This document shows, piece by piece, positions 37,636 through 46,036 of a DNA stretch of 64,000 nt (the stretch's first letter is position 1; each line of letters starts with the position of its first letter). Location of the stretch: contig NZ_AVFL01000024.1 of assembly GCF_000576635.1 (NCBI RefSeq), positions 1 to 64,000 of the forward strand, given 5' to 3'. Position numbers and translations under genes: made by a program. Origin of the DNA: Skermanella stibiiresistens SB22. Its GTDB lineage: Bacteria > Pseudomonadota > Alphaproteobacteria > Azospirillales > Azospirillaceae. The notes under the pieces were generated by a model. The model saw only the letters and a list, made by a program, of their open reading frames with translations. It searched no databases and was not told the origin of the DNA.

Positions 37636-37919
37636 GGCGCCTCGCCATCCTCGCCTGCGTGATGGTGGCGGCGACGCCGATCGTCCACGCCGCCGAGGCG
37701 CCTCCGGGCGCTTCGGCGTGCTCGGGCTGCCATGCGCCTCGCGGCGGGGCGTCGGGCGGCATTCCGCCGATCGCCGCGAAATCGGCGGATGAGATCACGG
37801 CGACCATGCTGGCCTACCAAGCGGGCGAGGGGGAGCCGACGGTGATGAACCGGATCGCCAAGGGCTTCACCGAGCCGGAGATCCGGGCGATAGCCGCCTG
37901 GCTCGTGGCGGGGCGGTGA
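37632..37919 (+). CDS. Periplasmic class I cytochrome c (FccA/SoxE-like)
   Basis: A 95-residue monohaem cytochrome with a signal peptide ending VHAAEA and one haem site CSGCH at ~residue 30. The sixth ligand is probably Met in PTVMNRIAKGF. This short form matches the cytochrome subunit of flavocytochrome c sulfide dehydrogenase. ATG 37632 overlaps the iorB stop by four bases and the flavoprotein gene begins 10 bases later. It may therefore serve the molybdoenzyme, the sulfide dehydrogenase or both. Confidence 0.88.
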   Translation: MRRLAILACVMVAATPIVHAAEAPPGASACSGCHAPRGGASGGIPPIAAKSADEITATMLAYQAGEGEPTVMNRIAKGFTEPEIRAIAAWLVAGR

Positions 37920-37929
37920 CGGGAATATC

Positions 37930-39213
37930 ATGACGCCGTGGAACCCGAACCGCCGCGCGGTCCTGAAGACCCTCACCGCCGCCACCGTGACGGTCACCGC
38001 CTCGGCGGCGCTGTCCCGGCCGGTCCATGCCCAGGGGGCCGCCAGGGTGGTCGTCATCGGCGGCGGCTTCGCCGGCGGGACGGCGGCCCGCTTCCTCAAG
38101 GGGCATGGGCTGGACGTCACGCTGGTGGAGCCGAACCCGACCTACACCGCCTGTCCGCTCAGCAACTCGGTGGTCGCCGGCCTCCGCTCCCTGGATCGCC
38201 AAACCTTCGGCTATGACGGGCTGAGGCGGGCCGGCGTCACGGTCGTCCATCAACGGGCGTCCAAGGTGGATGCCGAGGCCCGCCGCGTGACGCTGGGCGA
38301 TGGCGTCGCGCTGGACTACGACCGGCTCGTGCTGGCTCCCGGCATCGACATGAACTTCGGCGCCTTGCCCGGCTATGACGACAAGGCGGCGGAGATCATG
38401 CCGCACGCCTGGAAGGCCGGGCCGCAGACGACCCTGCTGGCGCGCCAGCTGGAGGCGATGGAAGACGGCGGCGTGGTCGTCATGTCGGTCCCGGCCAACC
38501 CGTACCGCTGCCCGCCCGGACCCTACGAGCGCGCCAGCCTGATCGCCCATTACCTCAAGACCCGCAAGCCGCGCTCCAAGCTGATCGTGCTCGACGCCAA
38601 GGATAGCTTCTCCAAGCAGCGCCTGTTCCAGGCGGCGTGGGAGAAGCTCTATCCGGGGCTGCTGGAATGGGTGTCGCTGTCCTCGGGCGGCCAAGTCACC
38701 TCGGTCGATCCGGCCAGCCTGACGCTGGTCACCGATTTCGACCGGGTCAAGGCGGCGGTCGCCAACGTCATCCCGCCGCAGAAGGCCGCTTCCATCGCCG
38801 CCCTCGCGGAGGTCGCCGACCGCACCGGCTGGTGCCCGATCGACCCCGTGACCTTCGAGTCCCGGTTGCGGCCCGGGATCCACGTGATCGGCGACGCCGC
38901 CATCGCCGGAGCCATGCCGAAATCGGCCTTCGCCGCTAACGCGCAGGCCAAGGTCTGCGCCGCCGCCGTGGCCACTTTGCTGCGCGGCGAAAAACCCGCG
39001 GCGCCCAAGCTGATCAACACCTGCTACAGCCTGGTCGCCCCCGACTACGGCATCTCGGTCGCCGGGGTCTACGCCCCCAGCGATGGCAGGCTGGCGGATG
39101 TCGAGGGGGCGGGCGGCACCAGCCCGCTCGACGCCCCGGCCTCGTTCCGCGCCAAGGAGGCGGTCTACGCCGAATCCTGGTTCGACACCATCACGGCCGA
39201 GGTCTTCGGGTGA
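37930..39213 (+). CDS. fccB: Flavocytochrome c sulfide dehydrogenase, flavoprotein subunit (FccB/SoxF)
   Basis: A 427-residue FAD protein with a twin-arginine-type leader (NPNRRAVLKTL, ending VHAQG). The Rossmann motif is VVVIGGGFAGGTAARFL (~residue 40). The two redox cysteines of FccB are present in PNPYRCPPGPYERA and RTGWCPIDPV, and the FAD-contact segment GIHVIGDAAIAGAMPKSAFA is intact. It oxidises sulfide to sulfur in the periplasm and passes electrons to a cytochrome c. Its stop overlaps the GTG start of soxX. Confidence 0.93.
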   Translation: MTPWNPNRRAVLKTLTAATVTVTASAALSRPVHAQGAARVVVIGGGFAGGTAARFLKGHGLDVTLVEPNPTYTACPLSNSVVAGLRSLDRQTFGYDGLRRAGVTVVHQRASKVDAEARRVTLGDGVALDYDRLVLAPGIDMNFGALPGYDDKAAEIMPHAWKAGPQTTLLARQLEAMEDGGVVVMSVPANPYRCPPGPYERASLIAHYLKTRKPRSKLIVLDAKDSFSKQRLFQAAWEKLYPGLLEWVSLSSGGQVTSVDPASLTLVTDFDRVKAAVANVIPPQKAASIAALAEVADRTGWCPIDPVTFESRLRPGIHVIGDAAIAGAMPKSAFAANAQAKVCAAAVATLLRGEKPAAPKLINTCYSLVAPDYGISVAGVYAPSDGRLADVEGAGGTSPLDAPASFRAKEAVYAESWFDTITAEVFG

Positions 39214-39647
39214 GGGTCCCGCCATCCCTGATCACCCTGGCCTTGGTCCTCGTCCTGGTCACCGCTCCCGCCTTCGCCGAGAGAATCGTGGGCGACGCCA
39301 TGCCGGACCGGCTGGCGGCGGCTCCCGGAGATCCCGAACGGGGCCGCGCGATCGTCACCAGCCGCCAGACCGGCCTGTGCCTGCTGTGCCATTCCGGCCC
39401 CTTCCCGGAGGAGCGGTTCCAGGGCGATCTGGCGCCATCCCTCGCCGGGGTCGGGTCGCGGCTGTCCGAGGGCCAGATCCGGCTGCGGATCGCGGACGCG
39501 CGCGGCCTTGATCCCGACACCATCATGCCATCTTATCTCAGGACCGACGGGCTCGATCGGGTGGCGGAGACCTGGCGCGGCAAGCCGATCCTGTCCGCCG
39601 GCGAGATCGAGGACGTCGTGGCGTTCCTCGCGACGCTCAAGGATTAA
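39210..39647 (+). CDS. soxX: Thiosulfate-oxidation cytochrome SoxX
   Basis: A 145-residue monohaem protein. The GTG start overlaps the fccB stop (GTGA) and begins a signal peptide ending TAPAFAE. The haem site is CLLCHSGPFPEERFQGDLAP and the distal Met lies in DTIMPSYLRTDG, both diagnostic of SoxX. With SoxA it forms the SoxXA complex that links thiosulfate to the SoxY cysteine. SoxYZ and SoxA follow directly. Confidence 0.95.
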   Translation: MRVPPSLITLALVLVLVTAPAFAERIVGDAMPDRLAAAPGDPERGRAIVTSRQTGLCLLCHSGPFPEERFQGDLAPSLAGVGSRLSEGQIRLRIADARGLDPDTIMPSYLRTDGLDRVAETWRGKPILSAGEIEDVVAFLATLKD

Positions 39648-39659
39648 GGGGAGGCATTC

Positions 39660-40109
39660 ATGACGACAGCGACGCGGCGCGACATCCTGCGCGCGGGAGC
39701 GGCGCTCGGCGTGCTCCTGATGGTGCGGCCGGCCCGCGCCACGCCGGTGGAGATGAGGGTGGCGATCGAGGCCTTCACCAAGGGCGCGCCGGTCAGTTCC
39801 GGCAAGGTCGATCTGGTCCTGCCGCCCCTGGTCGAGAACGGCAATTCCGTCCCCGTGACCGTCAACGTCGCGCACTGGATGCGGCCCGACGACCACGTCA
39901 AGGCGGTGGCCCTGTTCAACGAGAAGAACCCCCAGCCCAACGTCGCGATCTTCCACCTGAGCCATCGGGCCGGGCGGGCCACCGTCTCGACCCGCATCCG
40001 GCTGGGCGACAGCCAGAAGATCGTCGCCATCGCCCAACTCAGCGACGGCACCTTCTGGTCGGACGAGGCCGAGGTGATCGTGACGCTGCCAGCCTGCGCG
40101 GAGAGCTGA
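39660..40109 (+). CDS. soxY: Sulfur-carrier protein SoxY with atypical C-terminus
   Basis: A 149-residue SoxY with a twin-arginine-like leader (MTTATRRDILRAGAALG ... ARAT). The immunoglobulin-like core NGNSVPVTVNVAHWM and NVAIFHLSHRAGRATVSTRI is typical. The canonical swinging arm ends GGCGG; here the last residues are LPACAES, so the substrate-binding Cys is present but lacks the flanking glycines. GGGGAGG precedes ATG 39660. SoxZ follows after 3 bases. Confidence 0.9.
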   Translation: MTTATRRDILRAGAALGVLLMVRPARATPVEMRVAIEAFTKGAPVSSGKVDLVLPPLVENGNSVPVTVNVAHWMRPDDHVKAVALFNEKNPQPNVAIFHLSHRAGRATVSTRIRLGDSQKIVAIAQLSDGTFWSDEAEVIVTLPACAES

Positions 40110-40112
40110 CCC

Positions 40113-40448
40113 ATGGCCCGCACCCTGATCAACGTTCCGGCCACCGCCAAGCGGGGCGAGGTGGTCGAGATCAAGGCCCTGATCTCCCATCCGATGGAGA
40201 CCGGCTTCCGCACCGGCTCCGACGGCGCCCTGATCCCGCGCGACATCATCCACCGCTTCGCCTGCACCTATAATGGCGAGGAGGTGTTCAGCGCCGACCT
40301 GTTCCCCGCCATCACCGCCAATCCCTTCATCACCTTCACCACGGTCGCGGAGGAGAGCGGCGAGATCGCGCTGAGCTGGACCGACGACCAGGGCAATACC
40401 CAGACGGAAACCGCCAAGATCACCGTTGGCCAAGATCCCGTTGAATGA
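40113..40448 (+). CDS. soxZ: Sulfur-carrier partner SoxZ
   Basis: A 111-residue SoxZ without signal peptide, exported with SoxY as in other Sox systems. Typical motifs are GEVVEIKALISHPMETGFRT, IIHRFACTYNGEEVF and the C-terminal DDQGNTQTETAKITV. It forms the SoxYZ heterodimer that carries the sulfur intermediate. The stop overlaps the soxA ATG by four bases. Confidence 0.95.
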   Translation: MARTLINVPATAKRGEVVEIKALISHPMETGFRTGSDGALIPRDIIHRFACTYNGEEVFSADLFPAITANPFITFTTVAEESGEIALSWTDDQGNTQTETAKITVGQDPVE

Positions 40449-41215
40449 CGGTACGGCGTTCGTCCCTCGCCGCGGCGGTGATCCTTCTCGCCGGGACGGC
40501 GCTGGCGTCGGACACCGATCGCCGTTCCGGCTTCGACTTCATGGGGCCGCAGACCCAGGCGATGCAGGCCGACGACACGGCCAATCCGGGCATGCTGTCC
40601 GTCCTGGACGGCGAGGATTTGTGGAACACGCCGGCGGGCGCCGCCAACCGCTCCTGCGCCGACTGCCACGGTGACGCCGCCACGTCGATGCGCGGCGTGG
40701 CGACCCGCTACCCTTCATACGACGAGAAAGCCAAAGCCCCGATCACGCTCGACCAGCGCATCCTGCAATGCCGCGCCGACCGCCAGGAGGCCCCGCCGCT
40801 CGCGTGGGAAAGTCCCGACCTGCTGGCCCTGTCGGCCTATGTCGCCCACCAGTCGCGCGGCCTGCCCGTCGAGACCGGCGCCGACCCGCAGCTGACGCCC
40901 TTCATCGACCAGGGCCGCGAGCTGTTCACCCAACGCCAGGGCCAGCTGGATTTCTCCTGCGCCGACTGCCACGACGCCAATTGGGGCAAGCGGCTGGGCG
41001 GCGCCGTCATCCCCCAGGCGCACCCGACCGGCTACCCGATCTATCGGCTGGAATGGCAGGCCATGGGCTCGCTCCAGCGCCGCCTCCGCAATTGCATGGC
41101 GGGTGTGCGGGCCGAGCCCTACGGCTTCGGCTCCCCCGAACATACCGAACTCGAGCTCTTCCTGATGACCCGCGCCCGCGGCCTGCCCCTGGAAACGCCG
41201 GGGGTGAGGCCGTGA
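40445..41215 (+). CDS. soxA: Thiosulfate-oxidation dihaem cytochrome SoxA
   Basis: A 256-residue dihaem SoxA. The signal peptide ends TALASDT. Haem sites are CADCHGDAATSMRGVATRYP and a second CADCHDANWGKRLGGAVIPQ. The active-site cysteine that ligates the catalytic haem as a persulfide lies in RNCMAGVRAEPYGFGS. It is the last gene of the operon. No soxB or soxCD follows; the next gene is on the other strand. Confidence 0.95.
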   Translation: MTVRRSSLAAAVILLAGTALASDTDRRSGFDFMGPQTQAMQADDTANPGMLSVLDGEDLWNTPAGAANRSCADCHGDAATSMRGVATRYPSYDEKAKAPITLDQRILQCRADRQEAPPLAWESPDLLALSAYVAHQSRGLPVETGADPQLTPFIDQGRELFTQRQGQLDFSCADCHDANWGKRLGGAVIPQAHPTGYPIYRLEWQAMGSLQRRLRNCMAGVRAEPYGFGSPEHTELELFLMTRARGLPLETPGVRP

Positions 41216-41235
41216 GCGGTGGCTTTCCACACAGC

Positions 41236-42264
41236 CTACTTCACCCAGGCTTTCTGGACAAAGCTTGGGTCGAAGGTCTTCGCCAAGTCGATCCGGGCGT
41301 CGGCGAAGTCGGGTTCCAGCATCTTCAGCATGGCGAGGACGCTTTCCATGCCGCGCGGGTCGGTGATGCCGTCCAGCGAATAGCTCTCCTTGGAATTGTC
41401 CACCGCGCGCATGTATAGATCGCGGTCGCCCAAGTGATATTCCGGCGGGACGACGGCGGCGATCTCCTCGGGGGTGGCCTTGGCGATCCAGTTCAGCGAC
41501 TTGACGAAGGCGTTGACCAGCCGCTGCGTCGTCTCGGGATTGCGCTTGACGAAGTCGGATTTGGCGTAGAGCACGGCCGCCGGGTTCGATCCGCCGAACA
41601 GCGCCCGGGTACCGTCCTCGGTGCGGGTGTCGATCATGATCGTGATGTCACCGTCGGATTCCAGCTTGGCGATCACCGGGTCCAGGTGGACCAGGACGTC
41701 GATCTGGCGCTGCTTGATCGCGGCCACGGCGCTGGCGCCGCCGCCGACCCCGATCAGGACCGCGTCGGATGGGGACAGGCCGCTCTTGACCATGACGTAC
41801 TGCACCGTCAGCGCGGTTCCCGAGCCCGGCGCCGTGACGCCGATCTTGCGGCCCTTGAAGTCGGCCGGGGACTTGATCTCGCCGGCCAGATCCTTGCGGA
41901 CCGCGATGACGATCGCGGGGAAGCGACCCAGTTCGGCCACGGCGCGGATGTCCTGGCCCTTCTGCTGCATTCGGATGGTGTGATCGTAGGCGCCGGTCAC
42001 GACATCGACCGAACCGCCCATCAGCGCCTGGAGCGACTTGGCGCCGCCGCCCAGATCGTTGATCTCGACGTTCAGTCCCTCTTCCTTGAAGAAGCCTTTC
42101 CGCTCCGCGATGGTCAGCGGTAGATAGTACAGCAGGGGCTTGCCGCCGACCGCCAGCGCCACGTCCTTCTTTTCGGGATCTCCCGCCAAGGCTCCACCCG
42201 CCAGGGAAAGGGCCAAGCCCGCGATGGCCAGCGCGCCGCACAGGGCAATCCTCAAACTTCTCAT
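41236..42264 (-). CDS. ABC transporter substrate-binding protein (nitrate/sulfonate/taurine type)
   Basis: A 342-residue periplasmic binding protein of the NMT1/SsuA/TauA fold. ATG 42264 follows AAGGAAG and begins a signal peptide ending AGGALAG. The family segments KPLLYYLPLTIAERKGFFKE, GGGAKSLQALMGGSVDVVTG and GRKIGVTAPGSGTALTVQYV are clear. The ligand could be a sulfonate, nitrate or thiamine-precursor-like molecule; sequence alone does not decide. It is the first gene of a three-gene uptake operon (SBP, permease, ATPase) that converges on soxA with a 20-base gap. Confidence 0.9.
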   Translation of the reverse strand: MRSLRIALCGALAIAGLALSLAGGALAGDPEKKDVALAVGGKPLLYYLPLTIAERKGFFKEEGLNVEINDLGGGAKSLQALMGGSVDVVTGAYDHTIRMQQKGQDIRAVAELGRFPAIVIAVRKDLAGEIKSPADFKGRKIGVTAPGSGTALTVQYVMVKSGLSPSDAVLIGVGGGASAVAAIKQRQIDVLVHLDPVIAKLESDGDITIMIDTRTEDGTRALFGGSNPAAVLYAKSDFVKRNPETTQRLVNAFVKSLNWIAKATPEEIAAVVPPEYHLGDRDLYMRAVDNSKESYSLDGITDPRGMESVLAMLKMLEPDFADARIDLAKTFDPSFVQKAWVK

Positions 42265-42343
42265 CGGTGCTTCCTTTTCTTGATTTTCGCCAAGCTGGTT
42301 TTGTTTCACCAAGCCTGTGCTTTGGTGTCGCCGCGCGATTTGG

Positions 42344-43132
42344 TCAGGTCGCCGCCGGGCGGGGCCGCCACGACAGAAGGTGCCGCTCCACCAGGGTGAC
42401 CAGCCAGTCGATCAGGATGACGAAGGCCATCAGCACGAACATGCCGGCGAACACGCCGGTCACGTCGAACACCCCCTCGGCCTGTTGGATCAGGTAGCCA
42501 AGGCCGGCGGCCGAGCCGAGATATTCGCCGACCACGGCGCCGACCATGGCGAACCCCACCGAGGTGTGGAGCGACGAGAACATCCAGCTCAGCGCCGACG
42601 GCAGGTAGACGTGCCGCAGCAGCTGCCGCTCGTTCATGCCCAGCATGCGGGCGTTCGCCAGCACGACCGGGCTGACCTCCTTGACGCCCTGATAGACGTT
42701 GAAGAAGACGATGAAGAAGACGAGCGTGAAGCCCAGCGCCACCTTCGACCAGATGCCCAGCCCCAGCCACAGCGCGAAGATCGGCGCCAGAACCACGCGG
42801 GGCAGCGCGTTCGCGGCCTTGACGTAGGGGTCGAACACGGCGGCGACCAGCGGCTTCCGGGCGAACCAGAAGCCCACCACCACGCCGCTGAGGGAGCCGA
42901 TGCCGAACGCCAGCGCCGCCTCCAGCAGGGTGACGCCCAGATGGTACCAGATGGTGCCGTGCAGCAGCCACTGGGCGATCCGCCCCGCCACGTCCAAGGG
43001 GGTCGAGAAGAAGAACCTCATCGTCAGCGGATCGCCGACCAGCGACGTCTCGGCCACCACGTGCCAAGTGGCGATCATGCCGATCCCGACGAGGATTCGG
43101 AGCGCCAATAGTTTTTCTCGTTTGACGGTCAT
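42344..43132 (-). CDS. ABC transporter permease (SsuC/TauC/NrtB-like)
   Basis: A 262-residue inner-membrane permease with about six helices. The EAA-type coupling loop is VVLANARMLGMNERQLLRHV followed by YLPSALSWMF, and the family segment KAANALPRVVLAPIFALWLG precedes it. It forms the channel for the nitrate/sulfonate-type importer. ATG 43132 overlaps the ATPase stop by four bases. Confidence 0.92.
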   Translation of the reverse strand: MTVKREKLLALRILVGIGMIATWHVVAETSLVGDPLTMRFFFSTPLDVAGRIAQWLLHGTIWYHLGVTLLEAALAFGIGSLSGVVVGFWFARKPLVAAVFDPYVKAANALPRVVLAPIFALWLGLGIWSKVALGFTLVFFIVFFNVYQGVKEVSPVVLANARMLGMNERQLLRHVYLPSALSWMFSSLHTSVGFAMVGAVVGEYLGSAAGLGYLIQQAEGVFDVTGVFAGMFVLMAFVILIDWLVTLVERHLLSWRPRPAAT

Positions 43133-43980
43133 GATCCCTCGCTCTGGCGATAGCCCTTCAGGACCTCCTCCTTCAGGGTGTGCCAGATCTGCCGGTGGAT
43201 TTCGACGAACCGGGGGTCGAGCTTGATCTCGGCGATGTCGCGGGGGCGCGCCAGCGGTATCGCGTAGTCGCCGATGATGCGGGCGGCGGGGCCAGCCGAC
43301 ATGATCACGACCCGGTCCGCGAGTTCGATCGCCTCCTCCAGGTCATGGGTCACGAACATCACCGCCTTGCGGTCCGCCGACCACAGGTCGAGCAGCAATT
43401 CGCCCATGATCAGCCGCGTCTGGGCGTCGAGCGGACCGAACGGCTCGTCCATCAGGATGATCCTGGGATGCCGGATCAGCACCTGCGCCAAGCCGACCCG
43501 CTTGCGCTGGCCGCCCGACAGCATGTGGGGGTGGCGGTCGCCGAAGGCTCCCAGGCCCACCTTCCTCAACCAGTCGCGCGCCTCCTCCAGGGCGTCGCGC
43601 GCGGGGACGCCGCCGACCTCCAGCCCTATCGCGACATTCTGGGCCGCCGTCTTCCACGGCATCAGGCTGTCCTGCTGGAACAGGTATCCGGCGTGCCGGT
43701 TGATGCCCGACAGGGGCTGTCCCAGGATATGGACGGTCCCCGCCGCCGGTTTCACCAGTCCCGCCGCCGCGTTCAGCAACGTGGACTTGCCGCAGCCGGT
43801 CGGACCGACGATCGCCACGAACTCGCTTTCGGCGACGTTCAGGCTGGTCGGCGCGACCGCCTCGTAGGTTCCGCCGTCGGGCATGCCGAAGGCGATCTTG
43901 ACGCCGTCGAGAGCGACTGCCACGGCGCGGCTGACCAGCTTGGGTTCGCTTCTTTCGGAAAATGCGGCTGCCAGGGCCAT
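43129..43980 (-). CDS. ABC transporter ATP-binding protein (SsuB/TauB-like)
   Basis: A 283-residue ABC ATPase. Walker A is GPTGCGKST (~residue 60), the Q-loop FQQDSLMPWKTAAQNVAIGL, the signature LSGGQRKRVGLAQ, Walker B IILMDEPFGPLD and the switch His in FVTHDLEEAIELADRV; this pattern is specific to the SsuB/TauB/NrtD group. ATG 43980 is the family start; frames open further upstream lack similarity. The gene is promoter-proximal in its three-gene operon. Confidence 0.92.
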   Translation of the reverse strand: MALAAAFSERSEPKLVSRAVAVALDGVKIAFGMPDGGTYEAVAPTSLNVAESEFVAIVGPTGCGKSTLLNAAAGLVKPAAGTVHILGQPLSGINRHAGYLFQQDSLMPWKTAAQNVAIGLEVGGVPARDALEEARDWLRKVGLGAFGDRHPHMLSGGQRKRVGLAQVLIRHPRIILMDEPFGPLDAQTRLIMGELLLDLWSADRKAVMFVTHDLEEAIELADRVVIMSAGPAARIIGDYAIPLARPRDIAEIKLDPRFVEIHRQIWHTLKEEVLKGYRQSEGS

Positions 43981-44070
43981 CGCGCCACATCCCTTTTCTT
44001 GGAACGGCACCGACCGGGGATCAGCCCCCGCGGCACCGTGCGGATGCATACCGGACAACTCGCCGCCCGG

Positions 44071-44092
44071 TGGTATCCCGGGAGAGATACCA
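44071..44092. promoter_or_regulatory. Inverted repeat upstream of the ABC importer operon
   Basis: TGGTATC (44071-44077) and GATACCA (44086-44092) form a perfect 7-bp inverted repeat with an 8-base spacer, about 90 bases before the ATPase start. It could be an operator or a short hairpin. No regulator gene is adjacent. Confidence 0.3.
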
Positions 44093-44233
44093 TCACGAAA
44101 TTGTCCCTACTCTCGTATCGAATTCCTTAACGCGCGAACAAAAAAGCTTACCGCTCGTAATTTAATGTCCCGTTCGGGATGGTTCGCCCACGACGCCATA
44201 CCATCATCACCCGATCCAACCGGGCATGGGGCG

Positions 44234-45754
44234 TCACGGTCCTGCGTGCAGGAACGACCGGTAGGCGGGGTTGCCGGTCTCGTCCCAGCACGGATAGCCA
44301 AGCTCGGCCAAGCGCCGCCGGAAACCGTCGCGCTCCCCCTCGGGCACTTGGATGCCGGCCAGCACGCGTCCGTGATCGGCGCCGTGGTTGCGGTAGTGGA
44401 ACAGCGATATGTTCCAGTCGGTCGCCATGCCGTCCAGGAACTTCAGCAGCGCGCCCGGTCGCTCGGGAAACTGGAAGCGATAGATCAACTCGTCGCGCAG
44501 GCCCGGCACCCGTCCGCCGACCATGTGGCGGACATGCAGCTTGGCCATCTCGTTGTCGCTCATGTCGTCGACGGTCAGCCCCTCGGACCGGAGCAGTCCG
44601 ATGATCTCCCTCTTCTCGCGCTCGCCGGCGGACAGCTGCACGCCCACGAAGATATTGGCCACGGGACCCTCGACGTAGCGGTAATTGAATTCCGTGATCG
44701 ACCGGCGGCCCAGGACCTGGATGAATCGGCGGTAGCTGCCCGGCCGTTCCGGGATGGTCACCGCCAGCAGGGCCTCGCGGTGCTCGCCGATCTCGGCCCG
44801 TTCCGCGATGTGTCGCAGCCGGTCGAAGTTGAGGTTGGCGCCACTGTTGACGGTGACCAGGGCCTTGCCGGTGATGCCCGCGCGCTCGGCGTGAAGCTTC
44901 AAACCCGCCAAGGCGACGGCGCCCGAGGGCTCGGCGATGGCGCGGGTGTCGTCGAAGATGTCCTTGACCGCGGCGCAGATCGAATCCCCGTCCACCGTGA
45001 CGATGTCGTCCAGCAACTCGCGGCACAGCCGGAAGGTCTCGGCACCCGCCTGGCGGACCGCGACACCGTCGGCGAACAGCCCGACCTGGTCCAGGATCAC
45101 CCGTTCGCCCGCGTCCAGCGCCGCCTTCATGCTGGCGGCGTCGTCCGGCTCGACCCCGATCACCTTGACATCGGGCCGCAGGAACTTGACATAGGCCGCG
45201 ACACCGGCCGCCAGCCCGCCGCCGCCGATCGGCACGAAGATCGCCTCGATCGGGTCGGGATGCTGGCGCAGGATCTCCATGCCCACGGTGCCCTGGCCCG
45301 CGATCACGTCGGGGTCGTCATAGGGGTGGATGAAGGTCAGGCCGTGTTCCGCCTCCAATAAGCGGGCATGGGCGTAGGCGTCGTCGAAGCCGTCGCCGTG
45401 CAGCACCACCTCGCCACCCAGCCGCTCGACCGCCTGGACCTTGATCGCGGGAGTGGTGCAGGGCATCACGATCATGGCCCTGGCCTTCAGCCGGTTGGCC
45501 GCCATGGCGACGCCCTGCGCATGGTTGCCGGCCGAGGCGCAGATGACGCCCTTGTCCAGGTCGGCCCGCGCCATCCCGCTCATCTTGTTGTAGGCGCCCC
45601 GGATCTTGAACGAGAAGACGGGCTGAAGATCCTCGCGCTTCAGGTGAACGCGGTTGCCGATCCGCTGGGACAGCCGGGGCATCGGGTCGAGCGGGCTTTC
45701 GATGGCGACGTCGTAGACGCGCGCCGTCAGGATCTTCTTGACATAGTCATGCAC
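44234..45754 (-). CDS. ilvA: Threonine ammonia-lyase (threonine deaminase)
   Basis: A 506-residue biosynthetic-type threonine deaminase. The PLP lysine lies in FSFKIRGAYNKMSG (~residue 50) and the phosphate-binding loop is GGGGLAAGV. SAGNHAQGVA and the regulatory ACT-like repeats (ERPGSYRRFIQVLGRRSITE, then ERPGALLKFLDG) follow. It converts threonine to 2-oxobutyrate for isoleucine synthesis and is normally inhibited by isoleucine. GTG 45754 is preferred: AGGAG lies 9 bases upstream and the family starts HDYVKKILTARVYDVA. ATG 45790 is a weaker alternative. Confidence 0.92.
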   Translation of the reverse strand: MHDYVKKILTARVYDVAIESPLDPMPRLSQRIGNRVHLKREDLQPVFSFKIRGAYNKMSGMARADLDKGVICASAGNHAQGVAMAANRLKARAMIVMPCTTPAIKVQAVERLGGEVVLHGDGFDDAYAHARLLEAEHGLTFIHPYDDPDVIAGQGTVGMEILRQHPDPIEAIFVPIGGGGLAAGVAAYVKFLRPDVKVIGVEPDDAASMKAALDAGERVILDQVGLFADGVAVRQAGAETFRLCRELLDDIVTVDGDSICAAVKDIFDDTRAIAEPSGAVALAGLKLHAERAGITGKALVTVNSGANLNFDRLRHIAERAEIGEHREALLAVTIPERPGSYRRFIQVLGRRSITEFNYRYVEGPVANIFVGVQLSAGEREKREIIGLLRSEGLTVDDMSDNEMAKLHVRHMVGGRVPGLRDELIYRFQFPERPGALLKFLDGMATDWNISLFHYRNHGADHGRVLAGIQVPEGERDGFRRRLAELGYPCWDETGNPAYRSFLHAGP

Positions 45755-46036
45755 GGGAATGGGCTCCTGGTTTCCCGGGATGCTATACATCCCCGGACGC
45801 GTTTCAAGCTCCGTATCCCGCCCCGTCTCCTGATGGCGTCCCCAATGGGCGAAGCAGGCGCATCGGCCGCAATCGGCCTTGGTTCCCTCAATTTGGCTGA
45901 ATGGCGCGTGACGCTCTGGTAAATTCGCGATTAAGCGTAACACTCGTCAATACTGGGAAACAAAAGCGGGTCCGGATGAGCGCGCGTTGGGAAACCGGCT
46001 TGACGCCGGCGGTGGTGGGGCTTCCGGGAGCGGCGC

